Shown here: piece by piece, positions 7,302 through 17,206 of the stretch | Numbering within the stretch: position 1 is the first letter of the stretch | How the letters are laid out: every line of letters begins with the position of its first letter | Assembly (NCBI GenBank): GCA_902597725.1 | Contig: CACJYQ010000006.1 | Coordinates: 1-53,018 of the forward strand | Origin: an uncultured Pelagibacteraceae bacterium | GTDB lineage: Bacteria; Pseudomonadota; Alphaproteobacteria; Pelagibacterales; Pelagibacteraceae | DNA: 53,018 nucleotides | Direction of reading: 5' to 3' | Notes under the pieces: generated by a model | The model's input: only the letters and a program-made list of their open reading frames with translations | Told to the model about the DNA's origin: nothing | Database searches by the model: none | Made by a program: the position numbers and the translations under genes

Positions 7302-9066
7302 ATTTTTTATAATATTTTTTTTTTCTAAAAGTTTTCTTTCTTACCTTAATATTCTTTATTTTTTTTTCTTTTTCTTGAATTTGGAGATTATTAAGTTTTT
7401 CAAAATTTTCTAAAAGCTCAATAGTTTTTTTAGATTTGTTTTTAATATCAATGATATATTCTGGAATAATAAGAGAATTATCAGAGATTATATCTATTTT
7501 AATTTTATTTTTTTTCTCAAAATAGGTTAAGTTTTCAATAAAATTTTCTTTTAAAAAATCAGATATTTTTTTACACACTTTAAGCTCAACGTATTTAGCT
7601 TTGTTTAAAACAGCTTTAAACTCAACTAATTTTAAAATTTTTTGTGCAAAGGACTCGTCAGTCAGTCCAACCTTCCATCTAATTGCACTTTCTCTTAATC
7701 TTTGCCTTGACATTTCCAAAAGTCCAAAATTACTAATCCTTCCAATTTGAATTCTTGCTCTATCTGATCTACATTTTTCTTTTAATCGTCTTTCCACTGT
7801 TTTTCTATTTCCATAACTCAGCATATCTATGAAGTCGATTATAATTAATCCAGATAAGTCCCTAATTTTAATCTGTCTTGCTATTTCCTCAGCAGCTTCT
7901 AAATTAGTATCTAAAGCGGTGCTTTCGACATTTTTTTGTCTAATTGAGCTTCCTGAATTAATATCAATTGATACAAGCGCCTCAGTTGGGTTTATTACAA
8001 GATACCCACCAGAACTCAGCTTAACCTCTGTATCAAAAATTTGATTTAATTTTTGTTCTATACCTTCCTCAATGAATAATGGAATTTTTCCTCTATATTT
8101 TTTAATTCTTTTAACATGCGAAGGCATCAACATTTTCATGAAGTTTTGGGCTTTTTTATAGCCTTCATTTCCTTCAATGATGATACTTTTAGTGTTCTCA
8201 TCATACATATCTCTTAAGGTTCTATTAATGATTTCACTTTCTTGATGAATTAATGAAGGTGCTATAGCATTAATTGCATTATCTTTAATTTGGTTCCAAG
8301 ATTTTATTAAAGTTTCTAAATCATGATTTATTTCATTTTTTGTTTTGTTACTTCCGGCCGTTCGAACTATCAGTCCCATTTCTTTAGGTATTTCAATTTC
8401 ATTTAAAATTGATCTTATTTTTTTTCTATCAGCTGGGTTAAATATTTTTCTTGATATTCCTCCACCTTTTGGAGTGTTTGGCATTAAAACAATATATTTA
8501 CCGGCAATTGAAATAAATGTACTTAATGCAGCACCTTTCTGACCTCTTTCGTCTTTAATTACTTGAACTAAAATTACCTGATTAGGTTTAATTACCTCTT
8601 GAATTTTATATCTTTTAAATTTATTCCGACTTTGGAATTTACCTTCTTTTTCCTCCTCATTTTTTTCAACATCATGAGTTTCTTTTTTTTCTACGTCAAT
8701 TGGATCGTCTATCTCTAAATCCCCTTTGGCTAAATTTTCTTCCTCTTTTTCCTCAACTTTTTTGGATAATTCCTCTCTTAATTTTTCTTCTTCTTTTTTG
8801 ATTATTTCAAGGTCACTTTTGGGTATTTGATAATAATCTGATTGAATATCATTGAATGATAAAAAACCATGTCGTTCTCGTCCAAAGTCTACAAAAGCAG
8901 CTTGTAATGAAGGCTCAATTCTGCTGACTTTGCCTAAATATATATTATTCTTAATTAAATTATTGTTTGAACCTTCGTATTCGTAATCTTCAATATTATT
9001 GTTTGATTTAAGAACAACTCTAGTTTCATTTGGATGCGATGCATCAATATATAAATTTTTTTCCAT
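7294..9066 (-). CDS. rne: ribonuclease E/G family endoribonuclease
   Basis: The 590-residue protein is a single-strand-specific endoribonuclease for mRNA decay and rRNA/tRNA processing. Residues ~35-190 hold an S1 RNA-binding domain split by a ~90-residue acidic, low-complexity insert, a pattern known in alphaproteobacterial RNase E. The DNase I-like catalytic core shows EALVSIDINSGSS and GLIIIDFIDM (metal-binding aspartates) and RARIQIGRISNFGLLEMSRQRLR. The CPxCxG zinc-link that normally follows SRQRLR is missing; the next residues are ESAIRWKVG. The C-terminal tail is short and very basic (ending KKKYYKKSK). There is no long scaffold region, so length lies between RNase G and RNase E. The stop overlaps thiG. 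Confidence 0.93.
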   Translation of the reverse strand: MEKNLYIDASHPNETRVVLKSNNNIEDYEYEGSNNNLIKNNIYLGKVSRIEPSLQAAFVDFGRERHGFLSFNDIQSDYYQIPKSDLEIIKKEEEKLREELSKKVEEKEEENLAKGDLEIDDPIDVEKKETHDVEKNEEEKEGKFQSRNKFKRYKIQEVIKPNQVILVQVIKDERGQKGAALSTFISIAGKYIVLMPNTPKGGGISRKIFNPADRKKIRSILNEIEIPKEMGLIVRTAGSNKTKNEINHDLETLIKSWNQIKDNAINAIAPSLIHQESEIINRTLRDMYDENTKSIIIEGNEGYKKAQNFMKMLMPSHVKRIKKYRGKIPLFIEEGIEQKLNQIFDTEVKLSSGGYLVINPTEALVSIDINSGSSIRQKNVESTALDTNLEAAEEIARQIKIRDLSGLIIIDFIDMLSYGNRKTVERRLKEKCRSDRARIQIGRISNFGLLEMSRQRLRESAIRWKVGLTDESFAQKILKLVEFKAVLNKAKYVELKVCKKISDFLKENFIENLTYFEKKNKIKIDIISDNSLIIPEYIIDIKNKSKKTIELLENFEKLNNLQIQEKEKKIKNIKVRKKTFRKKKYYKKSK

Positions 9067-9157
9067 AATTTTGTGACTGAAAGTTTCATTTAATTTTTAA
9101 ATTTTGTAAATAATAATGCCTTATCTTTAACAAATTCCTATATATAATGGAAACAAA

Positions 9158-11497
9158 ATGACTAAAGTAATAAGAAATATTTTTATAATATCTTTAATTA
9201 TCTCTTTAATTACTTTTATAGGGATTTTTGGGATTTTATGGTCATTTTCTAATAAAATCCCTGATTATAAATTCCTTAAAAGTTACAAACCTCCAGTTTC
9301 AAGTAAAATGTACTCTGGTAATGGGGAATTAGTTGCTGATTTTTCAAAAGAAAAAAGAATATTTATACCTTATAGCGCAATCCCCAAAAAGGTGATCAAT
9401 GCTTTTTTATCAGCTGAGGATAAAAATTTTTTTTCTCATCCTGGAGTGGACGCAAAAGGTGTTGTTAGAGCAATATTTAATAATATAACTAATATTATGA
9501 CCTCAAAAAGACTTGAGGGAGCTTCGACAATTACTCAGCAGGTCGCAAAAAATTTTCTATTAACTAATGAAGTTAGTATTAATCGAAAAATTAAAGAGGC
9601 AATTTTAGCATTTAGAATTGAAAGAGCCTTAAGTAAAGAGAGAATATTAGAATTATATCTTAACCAAATATATTTAGGTAGCGGAGCTTATGGTGTTGCT
9701 GCTGCAAGTTTAGAATATTTTGATAAATCAATTAAAGAACTAAATTATGCAGAGGCTGCATTGTTAGCAGCATTACCCAAAGCCCCCAGCAGATATAACC
9801 CTTATAACAATATTGATTTAGCAAAATTTAGAAGAGATTTAGTGTTAAAAAATTTAAATCAAAATGGATTTTTAAATCTTGAGAAATTTAATGAATACAA
9901 AAATCAAAATATTGAATTAAAGAAAAAGAAAAAAGTTTATTTAGAAGATGCACAGTACTATGTCGAAGATGTTAGAAAAGATATAATAGATAAATTAACG
10001 TATGAAAAAGTTTACAAACAGGGTTATAATATAAATACACCAATCAATTTAAATCTTCAAAAAATCGCTACTGAATCTTTGAGAAATGGATTAATTGCAT
10101 ATGACCAAAGAAAAGGATGGCGAGGATCACTTACAAATATAAAATATGATAATAATTGGCATAAAAAAATTGATAAAAGATATAAACTGGAGAATTCTAT
10201 TAATTGGGAAATAGCAATAGTTAGAGAAATTGGTCAGTTTCAAACCAAAATTGAAACTCAAGATAAATTAATTGGTCTAATAAAATATAATGAAATCTCA
10301 TGGACCAAAAAAGAGTTTGAAGATTTACTCAAAGTTGGAGATTTAATTTATGTTAAGAAAGTTAAAGATAACTTTTATAGTCTCAAACAACTACCAAAAA
10401 TTAACGGTGGTATTGTTGTAATGGATCCTTACACGGGACGTGTTTTAGCCTTAAGTGGAGGATTCAGTTTTAAATCAAGTGAATTTAATAGAGCAACACA
10501 AGCGCTAAGACAGCCTGGTTCAGCATTTAAACCATTTGTGTATGCTTTAGCATTGGAAAACAAATTCACTCCATCATCCTTAGTGCTTGATGCACCTCTA
10601 GTCTTAGATCAAGGAGTTGATTTAAAAAAATGGAAGCCAGAAAATTATGGTAAAAAGTTTTATGGACCCTCTACACTCAGAGTAGGTCTTGAAAAATCAA
10701 GAAACTTAATGACTGTAAGAATTGCCCAAAACTTGGGTGTAGATAAAGTGGCGAAATTTTCTAAAGAATTAAAAATATATGATGACCCAGATGAACTACT
10801 TTCAATTTCTCTAGGATCAGCTGAAACAACTCTTTTAAGTTTAACTTCAGCTTATTCATCATTTGTAAATGGTGGAAAATTAATTAGTCCTATTATTATA
10901 GACAGAATTCAAGATAGTGAAGGGAATACAATAATTAATAATGAAAATAGAAAGTGTATGAATTGTGATAAGATTTCATACACTGGTAAAGATTATCCTC
11001 AAATAAAGGATAATCATGTGCAAGTAATGTCTGAGCAAACAGCATATCAAGTGACAACAATTTTAGAGGGAGTCATAAAAAGAGGGACTGGTAAAAAATT
11101 AAGAGATTTACAATTAAATCTCGCTGGAAAAACTGGAACAACAAATGAAAATACGGATGCATGGTTTATTGGTTTTACATCAAATCTAGTGGTTGGAGTT
11201 TATGTTGGGATGGATAATCCAAAACCATTAGGTAAATTTGAAACTGGCTCAAAAGCTGCATTACCTATTTTTAGAGAATTTATTGAAAAATCAGTTAAAA
11301 AATCTGAAGCAAGGCCATTTAAGGTGCCTGAAAATATGACACTGATGGTAGTTGATCCGTTAACTGGAGAAAAGGCTAAATTTAATTCAAAAAATACAAT
11401 TATTGAATCTTATAAAAGTAAAAATGTTTTAAATGGAAAAGTAATGTATTCTAATAATAATAGAATCGATACAAATAATATATTAAAGTTTTATTAA
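9158..11497 (+). CDS. mrcA: penicillin-binding protein 1A (bifunctional)
   Basis: This 779-residue inner-membrane enzyme polymerises glycan strands and cross-links peptidoglycan. A single N-terminal membrane helix (about residues 8-31) precedes a GT51 transglycosylase domain with AEDKNFFSHPG (catalytic Glu87) and EGASTITQQVAKNFLL. An OB-like linker follows. The transpeptidase domain has SAFK (nucleophile Ser455), SRN (514-516) and KTG (658-660). All catalytic motifs are present, and length fits alphaproteobacterial PBP1A. The stop TAA shares its last base with the ATG of prfB, so the two are translationally coupled. It is divergent from the RNase gene, with 91 bases between. Confidence 0.96.
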   Translation: MTKVIRNIFIISLIISLITFIGIFGILWSFSNKIPDYKFLKSYKPPVSSKMYSGNGELVADFSKEKRIFIPYSAIPKKVINAFLSAEDKNFFSHPGVDAKGVVRAIFNNITNIMTSKRLEGASTITQQVAKNFLLTNEVSINRKIKEAILAFRIERALSKERILELYLNQIYLGSGAYGVAAASLEYFDKSIKELNYAEAALLAALPKAPSRYNPYNNIDLAKFRRDLVLKNLNQNGFLNLEKFNEYKNQNIELKKKKKVYLEDAQYYVEDVRKDIIDKLTYEKVYKQGYNINTPINLNLQKIATESLRNGLIAYDQRKGWRGSLTNIKYDNNWHKKIDKRYKLENSINWEIAIVREIGQFQTKIETQDKLIGLIKYNEISWTKKEFEDLLKVGDLIYVKKVKDNFYSLKQLPKINGGIVVMDPYTGRVLALSGGFSFKSSEFNRATQALRQPGSAFKPFVYALALENKFTPSSLVLDAPLVLDQGVDLKKWKPENYGKKFYGPSTLRVGLEKSRNLMTVRIAQNLGVDKVAKFSKELKIYDDPDELLSISLGSAETTLLSLTSAYSSFVNGGKLISPIIIDRIQDSEGNTIINNENRKCMNCDKISYTGKDYPQIKDNHVQVMSEQTAYQVTTILEGVIKRGTGKKLRDLQLNLAGKTGTTNENTDAWFIGFTSNLVVGVYVGMDNPKPLGKFETGSKAALPIFREFIEKSVKKSEARPFKVPENMTLMVVDPLTGEKAKFNSKNTIIESYKSKNVLNGKVMYSNNNRIDTNNILKFY

Positions 11498-12592
11498 TGG
11501 ACGATAAATATTTAGATCTAAAAAAAGAAATTGAAAAAATTAACCACAGAGTAAAGGAGTATCTTTGAAAAAAATAAGATTTACTCAAAACTGGATAATC
11601 TAGAGAAAAAAATGCTTAGTGCCAATTTTTGGCAAAATAAGTCAGATTCTCAGAAAACTATTAAAGAAAAAAAACTTTTTGAAGATTTACTAAATTCATT
11701 TAAAGACTCAGCTACTCAACTTAAAGATTTAGATGACCTTTATACTTTGGCTACAGATGAGAATAATCTTAATGTAAAAAAAGAAGTTATGGAAAATATT
11801 AGAGAATTGAGATTAAAAGTTAAGAGTAATGAAATAAAATGTTTTTTATCTAAGGAGGCAGATTCATTTAATTGTTATGTAGAAATTCACGCAGGTGCTG
11901 GTGGCACTGAAAGTCAAGACTGGGCCAATATGTTAAGAAGAATGTATATGAAGTGGTCAGATGGTAAGAATTATAAGTGTAATTTAATAAGTGAACACAA
12001 AGGTGAAGAAGCAGGAATTAAATCTTCAACTATAAAAATTGAGGGGGATTATGTGTTTGGTTGGCTAAAAAAAGAGTCTGGAATTCACCGACTTGTAAGA
12101 ATATCTCCCTTTGACTCTGGAGCAAGAAGACACACAAGCTTTGCAAGTATTTGGGTTTATCCGGTCGTCGATGAAAACTTGAATATAGAAATACTGGATA
12201 AGGACTTAAGAATTGACACCTATCGCTCAAGTGGCGCTGGTGGACAACATGTTAACACAACTGACAGTGCTGTTAGAATAACTCATATCCCATCAAAAAT
12301 AGTCGTACAATGTCAAAACGAGAGGTCTCAACATAAAAATAAAGAAACATGTATGAATATGCTCAGAGCAAGACTTTATGATTTTGAAATGAAAAAAAAA
12401 GATGAAGAAAATCAAAGTAACGAAGCTTCTAAATCTGACATAGGGTGGGGTCATCAAATTAGATCATATGTACTTCAACCTTACAGATTAGTTAAAGATA
12501 ATAGGACTAATTTCGAAAGCACAAGTCCAGATAAAGTTTTAGATGGTGACATCGATGCTTTTTTAGAGAAATCTTTATATCAAATTAGATGA
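11497..12592 (+). CDS. prfB: peptide chain release factor 2 (programmed +1 frameshift)
   Basis: RF2 terminates translation at UGA and UAA. The gene is split over two frames. Codons 1-23 run from ATG at 11497 to an in-frame TGA at 11566-11568, and reading continues in the +1 frame from 11567 to the stop at 12590-12592, giving 364 residues, the usual RF2 length. The tripartite release-factor anticodon SPF is at 12104-12112, and the catalytic GGQ, in GAGGQHVNTTDSAV, is at 12239-12247. The frameshift is the conserved autoregulatory device of prfB: scarce RF2 makes the ribosome pause at UGA and slip forward. It overlaps mrcA by one base upstream and the AsmA-like gene by four bases (ATGA) downstream. 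Confidence 0.96.
11555..11568 (+). promoter_or_regulatory. prfB programmed +1 frameshift site
   Basis: The site reads AGGAG-TAT-CTT-TGA: a Shine-Dalgarno-like AGGAG (11555-11559), three bases of spacing, the slippery CTT codon (11563-11565) and the in-frame stop TGA (11566-11568). The order and spacing are those of the well-known E. coli prfB element (AGGGGG-UAU-CUU-UGA). After slippage the reading frame continues without interruption to the end of RF2. The base after TGA is A, where E. coli has C, the weakest termination context. Confidence 0.93.
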
Positions 12593-14787
12593 AAAAAATA
12601 ATTTTTAGATTTTTAATCTTCATATTATTATTAATCTTTGGTTTTATTACTTACCTAAGCACCATCGGCATAAAAACAAATGCTTTTAATGATCAAATAT
12701 CTAAAGAAGTTAAAAAAATTAACAATCAATTAGAATTAGAGTTAGATAAAATTAGTATTATTTTAGACCCTTTTAAATTTAAATTAGTTTTAAAAACCAT
12801 TGGGGCCAATCTTAAGAATAAAAAAAAATTAATTAAACTAGAAAGTATCAAATCAAATATTGATATAAAGACATTCATAAATAAAAAATTTTCGTTGTCT
12901 GAATTAGATATAAATACCAGGACTATAGAGATAAAGAACTTAATTTCATTTATAAGATCAATTCAAGATAATCCGCAAATATTCATATTAGAAAAGTTTG
13001 TGAAAAAGGGATATTTGATAGCAGATATAAATATTAAATTTGATCAAAAAGGTAATATCAGAGATGATTTTATTATAAAAGGATTTGTAAAAGATGGTGA
13101 AGTTAAGGCTTTTAAAAAAATAAATTTATCAAAAATAAATTTTATTTTTAGTCTTCAAAATAACGAATTTGAATTTAAAGATATAAATTTATCATATGAT
13201 AATAATGATTTAAAGTTTCCAGAATTAATTTTAATTAAACAAAAAAATGAATTTTTGATATCAGGTAAAAACGAGAACAAAAATTTAGTTTTAGATAATA
13301 AAAATATAAATCAATTGTTAAATGACAACCTTTCAAATGTAAAGTTTGAGTCTGCTGAGTTAGATTTAGAAAATAATTTTTCATTTAAAATAAATAACAA
13401 ATATAAGATAGATGATTTAAAAATAAATTCTTTTATGAGCTTAAAAAATTCTAAAATTGCGAGTTCAAAAAATTTGAAAGATTTTTTTCCAGAATTAAAT
13501 GAGATAATTGAGTTATCAGATCATCAAATACAAATTGAATATAAAAAAGATCTACTAAGTATTAAAGGCAATGGAAATATTCTTATCCAAAAAGAAAAAG
13601 ATAATATTAATTATAACTTTTTGAAATCAAAAACAAAACTACAATTCGACACTTCATTAGAAATCAAAAAAAATCCATTTCATCTTAACTTTTTGAATTA
13701 TAAAAAAAACCAAGATGATAAATTGAGAATTGTTATTCTCGGAGTTAAAAATCTTTTATCTAATGAAATCAATTTAAAAAATATCTCAATAAAAGAAAAA
13801 AATAATAAATTTGAATTCAAAAATTTATTTTTATCAAATAAATATAAAATTAAATCTATAAGTATGATAAATTTAGATTATTTTGATAATGACCTATTAA
13901 AAAATGAGTTATCTATCAAAAAAAAAGATAAAAATTATTTACTAGAATCCAAGAGTTTTAATGCCACTAAAATTATAGATGATTTATTGAAAGCTGATAA
14001 AAATTCAGAAAGTAAAAAAATTTTTTCAAAAAATTTTAAACTAAATATAAAAATAAAAGAGACTTTTCTTGATAAAGATCATTTAATAGAGGATTTAAAC
14101 GGATATTTAACATTCAACGACAGTGAAGTAATCAATGCTAATTTACTAGGAGATTTTTCTAATAATAAGAAGATTAATTTCACTATTAGATCAACTTCAA
14201 ATGAAAAAATTATTACTCTTTATTCTGATTTAGCTAAGCCTTTTGTGAATAGATACAAATTTATAAAAGGTTTCGAAGAAGGTAATTTAAATTTTCACTC
14301 TGTTAAGCAAAACAATGTTTCTAATTCAAAATTAATGATTGATAATTTTAAAGTACAGGAGGTACCAGCTTTAGCAAAATTATTAACATTAGCATCTCTT
14401 CAAGGTATCGCTGACCTGTTAACTGGTGAGGGAATAAGATTTACAGATTTTGAGATGAAATTTTCAAACAAGGATAAGTTGATGAAAATAGAGGAACTGT
14501 ATGCCATCGGCCCTGCTATTTCTTTATTAATGGAAGGATACATTGAAAGTGATGATTTAGTTAGTCTTAGAGGAACGATGGTACCAGCAACGACAATCAA
14601 CAGAACCATATCCTCAATTCCTCTTCTCGGAGATATTTTAGTAGGAAAAAAAGTTGGAGAGGGTGTTTTTGGTGTGAGTTTTAAAATTAAAGGTCCACCA
14701 AAAAAATTAAAAACAACTGTAAATCCTGTTAAAACTCTTACACCAAGATTTATTACTAGAACTCTTGAAAAAATAAAAAAAAATTAG
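12589..14787 (+). CDS. AsmA-like / DUF3971-type envelope protein
   Basis: A 732-residue protein with one N-terminal membrane helix (residues ~5-26) and a long periplasmic region, rich in beta-strand-like alternation and in Lys, Asn and Ile. The C-terminal ~200 residues look like the AsmA/YhdP C-terminal domain: LASLQGIADLLTGEGIRFTDFE, quoted in part as LQGIADLLTGEG, then RGTMVPATTINRTISSIPLLGDIL, quoted as GTMVPATTIN and IPLLGDIL. Members of this family span the periplasm and are thought to help lipid transport to the outer membrane. The start overlaps the prfB stop (ATGA), making it the third gene of an mrcA-prfB unit. The middle third is too divergent for me to assign. Confidence 0.75.
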   Translation: MKKIIFRFLIFILLLIFGFITYLSTIGIKTNAFNDQISKEVKKINNQLELELDKISIILDPFKFKLVLKTIGANLKNKKKLIKLESIKSNIDIKTFINKKFSLSELDINTRTIEIKNLISFIRSIQDNPQIFILEKFVKKGYLIADINIKFDQKGNIRDDFIIKGFVKDGEVKAFKKINLSKINFIFSLQNNEFEFKDINLSYDNNDLKFPELILIKQKNEFLISGKNENKNLVLDNKNINQLLNDNLSNVKFESAELDLENNFSFKINNKYKIDDLKINSFMSLKNSKIASSKNLKDFFPELNEIIELSDHQIQIEYKKDLLSIKGNGNILIQKEKDNINYNFLKSKTKLQFDTSLEIKKNPFHLNFLNYKKNQDDKLRIVILGVKNLLSNEINLKNISIKEKNNKFEFKNLFLSNKYKIKSISMINLDYFDNDLLKNELSIKKKDKNYLLESKSFNATKIIDDLLKADKNSESKKIFSKNFKLNIKIKETFLDKDHLIEDLNGYLTFNDSEVINANLLGDFSNNKKINFTIRSTSNEKIITLYSDLAKPFVNRYKFIKGFEEGNLNFHSVKQNNVSNSKLMIDNFKVQEVPALAKLLTLASLQGIADLLTGEGIRFTDFEMKFSNKDKLMKIEELYAIGPAISLLMEGYIESDDLVSLRGTMVPATTINRTISSIPLLGDILVGKKVGEGVFGVSFKIKGPPKKLKTTVNPVKTLTPRFITRTLEKIKKN

Positions 14788-16013
14788 CTTATTTCAACTT
14801 TGATATGTCTTTTTTTCCCCAAGGATAGTTTGATTGTGTTATTTTCAAATAATTTTTCACTGATTATTAGCTTTTCATCATTGATAACTTGATTGTTAAT
14901 TTTGACACCGCTGCCTTTAATCAATCTTCTAATCTCGCTTTTAGATTTTTCTAACTTGGAAAGAATTACTAAATCAATAATAGTTAACTTCTCATTTAAT
15001 TGATTTTTTTTAATTGCAATAGAAGGTAGTGCAGAGCCCATTGAATTTTCTGAAAAAGTTTTTTTTGCTGTTTCTTCACTTTTTTTTGCCTCTTGCTCAC
15101 CATGGAGCATAGAAGTGGTTTGATTTGCTAAAATAATTTTTTGCTCATTAATATTTTTGTCTTTGATTTTTTCTATTTCATTAACACTTAAATCTGTGAA
15201 AAATTTCATGAATTTTGCTACATCTCTATCATCTATATTTCTCCAAAATTGCCAATAATCATATGGTGACAAAAATTTTTTATCTAACCATATTGCTCCA
15301 TTTTCAGTTTTTCCCATTTTAGCACCAGTCGCTAAAGTGATTAAAGGAGTTGTTAAACCATATGTTTGTTTATTGGAATGTCTTTTTATTAAATCTACAC
15401 CATTTACTATATTACCCCATTGATCAGATCCACCAATTTGTAACGCACAATTTTCTTTTTTATTAAGTTCTAAAAAATCATAAGCTTGTAAAATCATATA
15501 ATTAAATTCCATATAACTTAGAGATTGTTCTCTATCCAATCTTGTCTTAACACTTTCAAATGTTAACATTTTATTTATAGTAAAATGTTTTCCAATATCT
15601 CTTAAAAATGAGATGTAATTTAAACCTTTGAGCCACTCGTAGTTATTAACAAATATTGGTTTTACGTTTTTATCATTTGTATCTAAAAATTTTTTTAAAA
15701 TTCTTTCAATGTTTTTAGAATTCTTTTCAATTTCATCTTCATTTAAAATTTTTCGTGTTTTATCTTTACCAGATGGGTCTCCAATTCTTGTAGTTCCCCC
15801 ACCTAATAATACTATTGGTTGGTGCCCATGTTTTTGAAGCATTCGTAAACACATAATTTGTAGGAGGCTACCAACATGTAAACTTTCAGCTGTACAATCA
15901 AAACCAATGTAGGCTTTTATCTTTTTTTTATCTAATAAAGAAGATAGCTCATTTTCATCAGTACATTGATAAAAGTAACCTCTTTCTTTAAATTCTTTTA
16001 AAAATTTATTCAT
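14784..16013 (-). CDS. tyrS: tyrosyl-tRNA synthetase
   Basis: This 409-residue class I synthetase attaches tyrosine to its tRNA. The HIGH-type motif reads HVGSLLQI near residue 45, and the KMSKS-type loop reads KMGKTENGAIW near residue 235. The tyrosine pocket shows YIGFDCTAESLH, MILQAYDF and QIGGSDQWGNI. The C-terminal ~65 residues form an S4 RNA-binding domain (KSEIRRLIKGSGVKIN). All domains are intact and length is normal. The stop overlaps the end of the convergent AsmA-like gene by four bases, and anmK is divergent 47 bases away. Confidence 0.97.
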   Translation of the reverse strand: MNKFLKEFKERGYFYQCTDENELSSLLDKKKIKAYIGFDCTAESLHVGSLLQIMCLRMLQKHGHQPIVLLGGGTTRIGDPSGKDKTRKILNEDEIEKNSKNIERILKKFLDTNDKNVKPIFVNNYEWLKGLNYISFLRDIGKHFTINKMLTFESVKTRLDREQSLSYMEFNYMILQAYDFLELNKKENCALQIGGSDQWGNIVNGVDLIKRHSNKQTYGLTTPLITLATGAKMGKTENGAIWLDKKFLSPYDYWQFWRNIDDRDVAKFMKFFTDLSVNEIEKIKDKNINEQKIILANQTTSMLHGEQEAKKSEETAKKTFSENSMGSALPSIAIKKNQLNEKLTIIDLVILSKLEKSKSEIRRLIKGSGVKINNQVINDEKLIISEKLFENNTIKLSLGKKRHIKVEIS

Positions 16014-16060
16014 AAGCGTATAATTCTACAATATACAAATTTTGTTAAAAAAAAATAATA

Positions 16061-17206
16061 ATGAAAAAAAAGATATTTACCTCAATAGGTTTGATGAGCG
16101 GTACATCAATGGATGGAGTGGATTTATCTGTTATAAAATCTGATGGTAATGATCAATTTTCTAGTATTTATAATACTTATAAGGAATTTGATGATGGACT
16201 TTACAAGCAATTAATTAGCTTAAGAGATAAAATCAGCAATTCTACAGACTTAAAAACTTATTCTAAAGAGATCAATGATGTAGAAAAAAAATTTACATTA
16301 TTCAACAGTCAGTCAATAAATGAAGTTATAAGAGATATCAATGAAGATATTGATTTAATTGGTTTCCACGGCCAAACAGTGTTTCATGACCCAAAAATTC
16401 GAATTTCAAAACAGTTAGGAGATGGAAAACTTTTATCTAGTTTATTTAAAAAAACTGTAATCAATAATTTTAGACAAAATGATCTAAATCATGGAGGCCA
16501 GGGCGCTCCGCTTACACCAATATTTCATAGTTTGATTACAAAAATTATACAAAAAAATTTTAAGCTCAAATTGCCAATAAACATAATTAATATTGGAGGT
16601 ATTACAAATATCACTCAAATCAAACAAAATCTCAATGATACAATAAATTTTTTTGCTTATGATGTGGGCCCAGGAAACTGTTTGATAGATGGCTGGGTAA
16701 GAAATAATAAAGATTTAAAATTTGATAAAGATGGAAATTATGCAAATATTGGAAGAGTTGATGATTTAATTTTAAATCAAGCAATAGATAATTTTGAATT
16801 TAAATCTTACGAAACGTCATTGGATGTAAAAGATTTTGACATATCATTTGTAAAAGGTTTATCATTTGAGGATGGGTGTGCGACTTTAACAAAATTTACT
16901 GCTTATCTAATTGCTGATGGTTTAAGGAAAATTAATAAACAAAATAATATAATTCCACATCAATATATATTCTGTGGAGGTGGAAGAAAAAATAAATCTT
17001 TGATGCAATCGATTGAAAATTATTTAGCAAAAAAAAATATAATTATAAAGGATATAGATGATTATAATTTTGATGGAAATTTTATTGAGTCACAAGCTTT
17101 TGCGTATCTAGCTATAAGATCGTACTTGAAATTACCTATCTCATTTCCAAGCACTACAAGATGTAAAAAGGCTGTATCGGGCGGTGAAGTCTTTCGAAAT
17201 TTTTAA
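16061..17206 (+). CDS. anmK: anhydro-N-acetylmuramic acid kinase
   Basis: The 381-residue enzyme phosphorylates and opens 1,6-anhydro-MurNAc released by peptidoglycan turnover, feeding it into recycling. It begins with the family signature GLMSGTSMDGVD, the ATP-binding loop of the sugar-kinase/actin fold. It also shows IGFHGQTVFHDP, NIINIGGITNIT, AYDVGPGNCLIDGW and the C-terminal FCGGGRKNKSLMQ. Length is as expected. No other recycling gene is adjacent; tyrS is divergent, an arrangement also seen in other proteobacteria. The stop overlaps the convergent hydrolase gene by four bases. Confidence 0.95.
   Translation: MKKKIFTSIGLMSGTSMDGVDLSVIKSDGNDQFSSIYNTYKEFDDGLYKQLISLRDKISNSTDLKTYSKEINDVEKKFTLFNSQSINEVIRDINEDIDLIGFHGQTVFHDPKIRISKQLGDGKLLSSLFKKTVINNFRQNDLNHGGQGAPLTPIFHSLITKIIQKNFKLKLPINIINIGGITNITQIKQNLNDTINFFAYDVGPGNCLIDGWVRNNKDLKFDKDGNYANIGRVDDLILNQAIDNFEFKSYETSLDVKDFDISFVKGLSFEDGCATLTKFTAYLIADGLRKINKQNNIIPHQYIFCGGGRKNKSLMQSIENYLAKKNIIIKDIDDYNFDGNFIESQAFAYLAIRSYLKLPISFPSTTRCKKAVSGGEVFRNF

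Noticed and set aside
11566..11568. Frameshift mutation or pseudogene in prfB
   Set aside because: The stop sits in the conserved programmed frameshift context, and the rest of RF2, including SPF and GGQ, is intact.
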